NCBI GenBank assembly: GCA_013298375.1 | Contig: JAAFHM010000093.1 | Coordinates: forward strand, 1-12,600 | Length of the DNA: 12,600 bases | Direction of reading: 5' to 3' | Source: Ignavibacteria bacterium | Lineage (GTDB): Bacteria; Bacteroidota; Ignavibacteria; Kapaibacteriales; UBA4661 | Shown: piece after piece, positions 6,647 through 12,600 of the stretch | Layout: each line of letters opens with the position of its first letter | How positions within the stretch are numbered: the stretch's first letter is position 1 | Made by a program: the position numbers and the translations under genes | The notes under the pieces: model-generated | Told to the model about the DNA's origin: nothing | The model's input: only the letters and a program-made list of their open reading frames with translations | Database searches by the model: none

Positions 6647-7843
6647 TCACGATACCAATTCCAGCGATTCTTTCAAGTAAGGGTCATTAACAGCAACAAT
6701 TGAGCGTGTAGCGAATTGCCGTGCAATCATAAAGAAGAACAAACCCGCAAAGAACAACCAACCGCAAATTTCTTGCCAGCCAAGACGAAGCGTTGGGCTG
6801 AAGTTTGGTAAAATGATAAACGACAAATCAATAAAATGCATAAACAAAATCCAGCATCCAACACCGACAAGAACGGCAGGATTACGTTTGTTATTCTGTG
6901 TGAGCAAGGTTACAAACGGCACAATAAAGTGTCCGAAAACTAAGCCGTAACCAAGAAACTGCCAATTACCATGCGCCCGCAAGATAAAAAACAGTGTTTC
7001 CTCAGGAAGATTACCATACCAAATCAAGAAGTATTGCGAGAAGGTGATATACGTCCAGAAGACCGTAAAGGCAAACATAAATTTGCCAATATCGTGATAA
7101 TGCTCGTCGGTAATACCCTTCAAATGCCCTTGTCTTCTCAAGGTAACAACAAAAATTGCAATAAGCGAAAGCGTTGAGACAAAGTTCCCAGCAAAGAAGT
7201 ACACACCAAACATCGTGCTGAACCAATGCGGGTCAAGCGACATAACAAGGTCAAAACCAGCAAAGGTAAGCGACATAGCGAACAACAACACAAATGGTGC
7301 AGAACGCTTCATGTTAAATCGTGTAGGAGTATAGTCCGTTGAACTTTCGTCTTGCTTGAAAGAGTTGCCGATGATAAGGCGATAGGTCATAAACCAAATC
7401 AGCGCATAAATGCCCAAGCGAATCGTGAAAAACGTTGGATTCAAAAATCCGCGCTTGGAGGCAAGAACTTCATCGAAGTGTGGTCCTGGCTGATAGATGT
7501 GCGGGTCAGCCCAATGATAGAGTTTATGGGAAAACCAGACATCAATAATCATCGGAATCAAACCAATAAGTACAATCGGCAAAAATCCAGCGAAAATCTC
7601 AGGAATACGGCGCACCATTGCGCTCCAACCAGCATTGACAAGGAATTGAAGCGTAGCAAAAAACATCGCCACTATCGTAATTCCCGCAAAATAAATATAG
7701 CCAAGCAGATATGCTGCCAAAAAACGCCCTGAATCCAGAAACGCCGCACCCACCATGCCCAAAGCACCTACGCCTAAAGCAATCATCGAATAGGTGCGCA
7801 TTTTCTGCGCAAAGCTCGAATCAGCAATAATAACAGTATTCAT
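6647..7843 (-). CDS. actF: Alternative complex III membrane subunit ActF (NrfD-like, quinol:cytochrome c oxidoreductase)
   Basis: An integral membrane subunit of ACIII, which oxidises quinol and reduces cytochrome c or an oxygen reductase. It has 398 residues and about ten hydrophobic helices, as expected for ActF, the second NrfD-like subunit alongside ActC. Visible marks include the RIPEIFAGFLP loop, the YHWADP periplasmic loop, FDLVMSLDPHWFSTMFG and the WYGNLPEETLFF segment. FDLVMSLDPHW and WYGNLPEET are typical of ActF proteins as I know them. Translation starts at ATG 7843, 38 bases after actE, and the gene is probably in the same operon. It is the last act gene; no caa3 or aa3 oxidase genes follow, unlike several known ACIII clusters. 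Confidence 0.92.
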   Translation of the reverse strand: MNTVIIADSSFAQKMRTYSMIALGVGALGMVGAAFLDSGRFLAAYLLGYIYFAGITIVAMFFATLQFLVNAGWSAMVRRIPEIFAGFLPIVLIGLIPMIIDVWFSHKLYHWADPHIYQPGPHFDEVLASKRGFLNPTFFTIRLGIYALIWFMTYRLIIGNSFKQDESSTDYTPTRFNMKRSAPFVLLFAMSLTFAGFDLVMSLDPHWFSTMFGVYFFAGNFVSTLSLIAIFVVTLRRQGHLKGITDEHYHDIGKFMFAFTVFWTYITFSQYFLIWYGNLPEETLFFILRAHGNWQFLGYGLVFGHFIVPFVTLLTQNNKRNPAVLVGVGCWILFMHFIDLSFIILPNFSPTLRLGWQEICGWLFFAGLFFFMIARQFATRSIVAVNDPYLKESLELVS

Positions 7844-7881
7844 AGAACAGTTGTTGTTTAGAGGTTACAGATTCACACCTA

Positions 7882-8541
7882 TTATTGAGCTGATGCAGCT
7901 TTTGCTGTACCGGCTTGAGCAGTCGTTTGATTATCGGTATTGATAGATTTTGCAGACATTTTCGGATGTGTACCACCGTTCTGTAAAACACGAATATAAT
8001 GGACAACACACCAACGGTCAAGTTCTGAAAGTTTGTCTGCGTACGAGGACATAATATTCTGTCCAGCGCTCATCACATGAAAAAATTTGCCATCGGTGTA
8101 CGCTACTGCTTCGGGGCGCACAAGACTTGGCGGATTTGCAAAACCCTTTTGGACAACCAGTCCGTTACCTTTGCCATCGTGGTTATGGCACGGTGTACAC
8201 ATCGTTTCAAAGCGATTTTTGCCCCGTGCAAGCACCTCTGCTGTTACTGGAACGGTGTTAATATTTTTCGTATTCGCATCGTCTAATGAGACATTATATT
8301 TCGTGCCATTGCGTGGAACGGTATATTCTAGAGGGTCACGTGTCGCTTTTCCATCAGCAAAAAACGATGATGGAGACTGCCCTTTGACTTTGGGTTGGTT
8401 ATCCATATCGTCAATAATCTGAAGCGGCGGCGTGTCGGATGTCCAGAGGATATTGCCCGAAAGTAATCCCACCCAAAAGAGGGAAATTGCAATAAGTCCC
8501 ACAACTGACCAAAAGCCAAATTTGCGTTTGTTTGAAGCCAT
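7882..8541 (-). CDS. actE: Alternative complex III monoheme cytochrome c subunit ActE
   Basis: A membrane-anchored cytochrome c of ACIII that relays electrons towards the terminal acceptor in the periplasm. It has 219 residues. An N-terminal hydrophobic helix (about 10-29) exports and probably anchors it; I see no lipobox cysteine. One heme-binding motif, CTPCH, lies at 115-119. GKGNGLVV and FANPPSL follow, as in related c-type domains, and Met164 in QNIMSSY is the likely distal ligand. The last 25 residues are Ala-, Thr- and Gln-rich and probably disordered. It starts 27 bases after actD and ends 38 bases before actF. Confidence 0.92.
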   Translation of the reverse strand: MASNKRKFGFWSVVGLIAISLFWVGLLSGNILWTSDTPPLQIIDDMDNQPKVKGQSPSSFFADGKATRDPLEYTVPRNGTKYNVSLDDANTKNINTVPVTAEVLARGKNRFETMCTPCHNHDGKGNGLVVQKGFANPPSLVRPEAVAYTDGKFFHVMSAGQNIMSSYADKLSELDRWCVVHYIRVLQNGGTHPKMSAKSINTDNQTTAQAGTAKAASAQ

Positions 8542-8568
8542 GATTGTATGGTAAATGAGGGTGGAAAA

Positions 8569-9129
8569 TTAATCTTGTTCAACAGACTCGTGGACGACAC
8601 GGACGTTATCTGCACCAAGTTTGGAGAGCAATGCCTGAGCAGTTTCTATCGTAAAGCGTGGATCTTCTGCCTCCAAGACGACACAAAAATTATCATCTGT
8701 TGCGGCTTGAAAACCTGCATCATACTGATACTTCGAGTGCCAATTCGGAAGACCACAAAGATACCCGAACATGGTAAAGAATACAGTGAGTCCGGTACAC
8801 AAGACCATCAATTCAAAAAATACCGGCACACCAAATTGCGGTGCAAACAGTGGCTTACCGCCGATATTAAGTTTGTACTCAATACCACCCGTCCAATACT
8901 GAAGGGCAAAGGCACTGGCAAGCCCAAAAAGCCCGCCCGCTAAGGCAAACTTTGGTAGAGATGTTTTTGGCATACCCATCGCTTTTTCCAAGCCGTGAAC
9001 GGGATATGGCGTATAAATATCAAATTTCGTGTAACCAGCACCATGAATACCTTTGGCGGCAGCGGTTACTTTATCGGGATTTTTGAAATCGCCCATCACA
9101 GCGATAACATTTCCTATTGTTGCTTCCAT
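8569..9129 (-). CDS. actD: Alternative complex III subunit ActD (DUF3341)
   Basis: A small membrane subunit of ACIII with a structural role and no cofactor. It has 186 residues. The N-terminal soluble part (about 1-55, with GDFKNPDKVTAAA and the YTPYPVHGLEKAMG motif) is typical of the DUF3341 family. Two transmembrane helices follow at about 59-78 and 102-125, then a C-terminal ferredoxin-like soluble tail (DNFCVVLEAEDPRF). Position between actC and actE matches the canonical act order. The start at ATG 9129 lacks a visible Shine-Dalgarno. Confidence 0.92.
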   Translation of the reverse strand: MEATIGNVIAVMGDFKNPDKVTAAAKGIHGAGYTKFDIYTPYPVHGLEKAMGMPKTSLPKFALAGGLFGLASAFALQYWTGGIEYKLNIGGKPLFAPQFGVPVFFELMVLCTGLTVFFTMFGYLCGLPNWHSKYQYDAGFQAATDDNFCVVLEAEDPRFTIETAQALLSKLGADNVRVVHESVEQD

Positions 9130-9180
9130 GATAATTGAAATTCAGAGTTCGCAATTTTGTGGATTGAGCAGAATCACGCT

Positions 9181-10677
9181 TTAGTGATGCGCTTTTGCCG
9201 TAACCTCGCCGCTATGCTCATCGTGAGCATGGTCGTCATGGTGGTGACTTGGCTGCGCCCCTGGCATAATAGATTTAATCTCACCAAGCGCGATAATAGG
9301 CAGGTACTTGGAAAACAGCAAGAAAAACACCATGAATAAACCAAACGTACCAATGAAGATAGTAATTTCTACCCAAGTTGGTGTATAGTAATGCCAACTT
9401 GAAGGCAAATAGCCATGATGCAGCGACGTGGAAATAATCGTAAAGCGCTCAAACCACATACCGATATTTACGACGATGGAGAGAACAAAAGTAAACCATA
9501 CATTACGGCGTAATTTTGCGCTCCAGAAAAATTGTGGCGAGAACACATTACACGTCATCATCATCCAATACGACCAGGCATAATCACCTGTTGCACGGTT
9601 GATAAAGACGAAGCGCTCGTAGGGATTGCCGCTATACCATGCAATAAAGAATTCCATTGCATAGGCATATCCCACAATCATCCCTGTTGCAAGAATGATT
9701 TTATTCATGTTATCAATATGCTTCAGCGTGATATATTCATGCAAGTCAAGGATTTCTCGTGCAACAAGCATAAGCGTAAGCACCATCGCAAAACCGGAGA
9801 AAATAGCACCAGCAACAAAGTATGGTGGGAAAATGGTCGTGTGCCAACCCGGGAGAATCGAAACCGCAAAGTCAAAGGATACGATTGAGTGAACCGAAAG
9901 TACCAGTGGCGTGGAAAGTCCGGCAAAAATCATATACGCAAACTCGTAATGATGCCAGTTGCGCGTTGAACCAGTCCAACCCAGACTAAATACAGTATAA
10001 CCTGCTTTAGCGATTTTTGATTTTGCACGATTGCGCAATGACGCGAGGTCAGGTACGAGACCCGTGAACCAGAAAAGAAGGGAAATCGTAAAATAGGTAC
10101 TAACCGCAAACACGTCCCATTCAAGCGGTGAGCGGAAATTTACCCACATTTTCATTTGATTTGGATACGGGAGAAGCCAGTAATCAAGCCAAGGACGACC
10201 TGTGTGCGTAAGCACGAACACGGCAGCATTGATAACGGCAAAAATGGTCATTGCCTCAGCAGAGCGATTAATTGCTGTGCGCCATTTTTGACGAAACAGG
10301 AACAATACCGCCGAAATGAGCGTACCCGCATGACCGATACCAACCCAAAATACGAAATTGGTAATATCCCAGCCCCAACCAATTGTGTTATTCAAACCCC
10401 ACACGCCAATACCTACGGCAATCGTGTACGTGAGCGCACCAATGCCAGCACCCGCTACGAGCATTGAAGCCAAAAGCGCAGCCCAGAACTTCGGAGTTGC
10501 TTTTTGTTCTGCGATGCCGCAAATGTCTTCGGTAATTTGGTGTATGGTTTTATTACCCAGCACAAGCGGCTCACGGACTGGCTTTGCCGATGGACTATCG
10601 TGATAGCCATTCATCGCTGCCCCATTCGTATATCCCGCCGTGGCTGTCGCAACTTGTTCTTTTGCTTCCATAGCCAT
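9181..10677 (-). CDS. actC: Alternative complex III membrane subunit ActC (NrfD/PsrC-like)
   Basis: The large membrane subunit of ACIII, of the NrfD/PsrC family. It contributes a quinol site next to the ActB iron-sulfur protein. It has 498 residues and about ten helices. Conserved stretches include HTGRPW, SPLEWDVFAVSTYF, NWHHYEFAY, SIVSFDFA, PGWHTTIFPPYFVAGAIFSG and MWFERF, characteristic of ActC-like NrfD proteins. The C-terminus ends in a His/Asp-rich tail (HHHDDHAHDEH, then AHH) that could bind metal; this is not a general family feature that I know. ATG 10677 is followed by a second in-frame ATG at 10671. AAAAGG lies only one base before the first but seven before the second, so 10671 (496 residues) is the better-placed start. 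Gaps to actB and actD are both 51 bases. Confidence 0.93.
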   Translation of the reverse strand: MAMEAKEQVATATAGYTNGAAMNGYHDSPSAKPVREPLVLGNKTIHQITEDICGIAEQKATPKFWAALLASMLVAGAGIGALTYTIAVGIGVWGLNNTIGWGWDITNFVFWVGIGHAGTLISAVLFLFRQKWRTAINRSAEAMTIFAVINAAVFVLTHTGRPWLDYWLLPYPNQMKMWVNFRSPLEWDVFAVSTYFTISLLFWFTGLVPDLASLRNRAKSKIAKAGYTVFSLGWTGSTRNWHHYEFAYMIFAGLSTPLVLSVHSIVSFDFAVSILPGWHTTIFPPYFVAGAIFSGFAMVLTLMLVAREILDLHEYITLKHIDNMNKIILATGMIVGYAYAMEFFIAWYSGNPYERFVFINRATGDYAWSYWMMMTCNVFSPQFFWSAKLRRNVWFTFVLSIVVNIGMWFERFTIISTSLHHGYLPSSWHYYTPTWVEITIFIGTFGLFMVFFLLFSKYLPIIALGEIKSIMPGAQPSHHHDDHAHDEHSGEVTAKAHH

Positions 10678-10678
10678 A

Positions 10679-10684
10679 CCTTTT
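10679..10684 (-). promoter_or_regulatory. Shine-Dalgarno of actC favouring the start at 10671
   Basis: The minus strand reads AAAAGGTATGGCTATG. The AAAAGG is seven bases from the second ATG and only one from the first, so ribosomes probably start at 10671 rather than 10677. Confidence 0.5.
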
Positions 10685-10728
10685 GGATGAAATTGTATAA
10701 TTTATTTATTTCAAGTGTTTAGCCACAA

Positions 10729-12600
10729 TTAACCGTGTTTTTCCGCGCCATGCTCTTCTTTACCATGCTGCTTTGCTTCTTGGTTGCGAACCTTAGCAAG
10801 ATAGGTAATTTGCGGACGGACGTTTAATTCTTCAAGAACCAAGAATCCACGCTCACTTGTCCGTGATTTCGCAACAATACTTTCGGGATTATTGGTATTG
10901 CCAAAAGTAATTGCCGACGCAGGGCAAGCCTGTTGACATGCTGTTTGGAATGAACCATCAGCAATATACAACTCACCAGCATCTTTTGTTTTCTGACGTG
11001 CTTCAGTGATACGTTGTGTGCAGAAAGAACATTTTTCCATCACGCCACGCATACGAACGGTTACGTCAGGATTATGAACAAATTCCGACGGCGTACGCTT
11101 ACCTTTGTGCCAGTTAAACCAGTTAAACCGACGTACTTTATATGGACAGTTGTTTGCGCAGTATTTCGTACCGACACAACGGTTATAGGTCATTTCGTTC
11201 AGACCTTCTGGGCTATGTGTTGTTGCAGCAACAGGGCAAACATTCTCGCACGGCGCACTTTCGCAATGCTGACAAAGCATTGGCTGGAAGGTAACGTTAG
11301 GGTTTTCGAGATTTGAGTGGTCATAGTAACGGTCAATACGAATCCAGTGCATATCACGACCATTCGCAACGTGCTCTTTACCAACAACAGCAATATTATT
11401 TTCTGCTTGGCAAGCCGTAATACAAGCCCCACAACCAACACACGCAGACATATCAATCGTCATACCCCAACGATGCCCTTTATAGGCAAAACTTGGGATA
11501 ATACTCTGCGGTAATTCCTCGTTTTTATGACCTTTTTTACCCGGAACGTGCTCTTTCTCAAAAAGATGCTCGTCCTTTGCCTTAATTTGACCAATAGTCG
11601 TCTCTAGTGCCAATTTCCGTCCGATAAGGTCGGTATGATGCTGTGTGGTGGCAATCTTATATTTCTTTTCGGTAACTTCGACCGTAACGGGAACATAACC
11701 GAATGATTGCTCACTGGACATGAGCGAATAAGCGTTTGCACCGACGTTATTTGCGACTTCACCGAGTTTGGTACGACCGAAACCCGTCGTTGTTGCAATA
11801 ACTCCGTCCTGCATACCATGCTGAACCCAAATTGGCAATTCAACAACACCATTTGCACTTTTGATACGAACAAGCACGGTATCGTCATAACTCGGCGACT
11901 CTTCGGAAATTTCCTTCGCTTTTTTATCACCGAGAAGTTTTTTTGCCGTATTAAGGCTCACCAACGCTGCATTATCCCATGTCATTTTGGTAACAGGATC
12001 AGGCAGTTCCATGAACCAGCTACTATTGCTCAAACTACCATCATACTGCGCATACGAAGGAGTTACCAAAGCAACAAAATCACCTTTTGCAGGTTTTGCT
12101 TGTGCAACAAGAGCATTTCCAGCACTTGCATTGACACTAACATTAGGAGCAATAGAAGCAGAACCAGCCGCCGTACCATCCCGAAGCACTTTAGCCCAGA
12201 ACTCATCAAATGTGGCAGGTTTTTCGCCCGAAAGCCCATTAAATACCGTTGTCCAGCGTTTACGCACATATTCCACATACGCAACTTTTTCACCCAAATC
12301 CGTGAAAGCATCGGCTTTAAGAGCCGTCGTTAATTGCATAAGCAAATCGGCAAGTGAGGCGCTATTTGGATTAAGCGGAGCAATGAGGGGTTGCTGAATG
12401 GAAAGCGAACCATCGAAAGTCTGAGCGTCAGACCAAGACTCAAGGTAGTGTGCGCTCGGTACATATACTGAGCAAATCGCTGTTGTTTCTTCCTCGTACA
12501 TCGAAAAAGCAAAACGATGCTCTACTTTTTTCAAAAGTTCTTGTGTTTCCGCATCAGCAGAATAAGCAGGATTAACACCAGCTAATACAACAGCGCCAAA
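10729..12600 (-). CDS. actB: Alternative complex III iron-sulfur subunit ActB, C-terminal 623 residues (partial, runs off the right edge)
   Basis: The electron-wiring subunit of ACIII. The frame is open to the window edge, so the N-terminal part lies beyond it; a TTG at 12534 is not a real start, because 22 upstream in-frame codons continue the domain. The visible fragment begins in the molybdopterin-oxidoreductase-like domain (LAGVNPAYS, then PSAHYLESWSDAQTFDGS, QQPLIAPL). In ACIII this domain is known to lack the cofactor. The C-terminal part is ferredoxin-like: CVGCGACITAC at fragment residues 387-397, CQHCESAPCENVC, CVGTKYCANNCPYK, CSFC and CQQACPA. That gives 15 cluster cysteines, fitting three [4Fe-4S] and one [3Fe-4S] cluster as in known ActB. 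The C-terminus has three HG pairs (QHGKEEHGAEKHG). actA, the pentaheme cytochrome, is expected beyond the edge. Confidence 0.94.
   Translation of the reverse strand, partial: FGAVVLAGVNPAYSADAETQELLKKVEHRFAFSMYEEETTAICSVYVPSAHYLESWSDAQTFDGSLSIQQPLIAPLNPNSASLADLLMQLTTALKADAFTDLGEKVAYVEYVRKRWTTVFNGLSGEKPATFDEFWAKVLRDGTAAGSASIAPNVSVNASAGNALVAQAKPAKGDFVALVTPSYAQYDGSLSNSSWFMELPDPVTKMTWDNAALVSLNTAKKLLGDKKAKEISEESPSYDDTVLVRIKSANGVVELPIWVQHGMQDGVIATTTGFGRTKLGEVANNVGANAYSLMSSEQSFGYVPVTVEVTEKKYKIATTQHHTDLIGRKLALETTIGQIKAKDEHLFEKEHVPGKKGHKNEELPQSIIPSFAYKGHRWGMTIDMSACVGCGACITACQAENNIAVVGKEHVANGRDMHWIRIDRYYDHSNLENPNVTFQPMLCQHCESAPCENVCPVAATTHSPEGLNEMTYNRCVGTKYCANNCPYKVRRFNWFNWHKGKRTPSEFVHNPDVTVRMRGVMEKCSFCTQRITEARQKTKDAGELYIADGSFQTACQQACPASAITFGNTNNPESIVAKSRTSERGFLVLEELNVRPQITYLAKVRNQEAKQHGKEEHGAEKHG

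Noticed and set aside
11707..12333. 208-residue plus-strand open frame opposite actB
   Set aside because: It is fully antisense to the molybdopterin-like domain of ActB. Its Cys-, Arg- and Thr-rich translation matches nothing known to me.
10729..12534. TTG at 12534 as the start of ActB
   Set aside because: The frame is open through 22 more codons to the edge, and those codons (LAGVNPAYS) continue a conserved ActB segment. The gene is truncated by the window.
1..12600. CRISPR array, tRNA or rRNA genes, prophage or defence genes
   Set aside because: I saw no regularly spaced repeats, no cloverleaf-like sequence and no proteins of those classes in either strand.

Overview
The window looks like chromosomal sequence from an aerobic, Gram-negative, Bacteroidota/Chlorobiota-type (FCB group) bacterium. 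The reasons are an alternative complex III (ACIII) gene cluster in the act order, a di-heme b558-type succinate dehydrogenase membrane subunit, an MltD-like LysM murein transglycosylase, and mostly poor Shine-Dalgarno sequences. There is also one TAnnTTTG-type -7 element. DNA is moderately AT-rich and coding is dense. I cannot name the genus.

Layout, left to right. Positions 1-103 hold the N-terminus of a minus-strand gene that leaves the window (possibly an IS630-type transposase or HTH protein). Positions 309-2156 (minus) encode a secreted M61-family metallopeptidase with a PDZ domain, followed by a terminator at about 251-296. Positions 2262-4862 (minus) encode a large exported lytic transglycosylase with five LysM repeats, followed by its own strong terminator at 2185-2220. 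A non-coding stretch of about 460 bp (4863-5324) follows and contains a long imperfect inverted repeat. The only plus-strand gene (5325-5747) encodes a four-helix EamA/DMT-type half-transporter. A palindromic terminator at 5769-5797 separates it from the respiratory block.

Positions 5825-12600 (all minus) form the respiratory block. Read in the direction of transcription it is actB (5' end outside the window), actC, actD, actE, actF, then sdhC. ActB carries the iron-sulfur clusters, ActC and ActF are the NrfD-like quinol-site membrane subunits, ActD is a small two-helix subunit and ActE is a monoheme cytochrome c. ACIII oxidises quinol and passes electrons to a cytochrome c or directly to an oxygen reductase. 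SdhC is the quinone-reducing membrane anchor of complex II, so a quinol producer sits next to a quinol consumer. Neither sdhA/sdhB nor oxidase genes follow within the window; the block ends at the terminator after sdhC.

Nothing here is clearly a new system. The points most worth a second look are the solitary sdhC with an unusually strong ribosome binding site, the His-rich tails of ActB and ActC, and the inverted repeat upstream of the transglycosylase gene.
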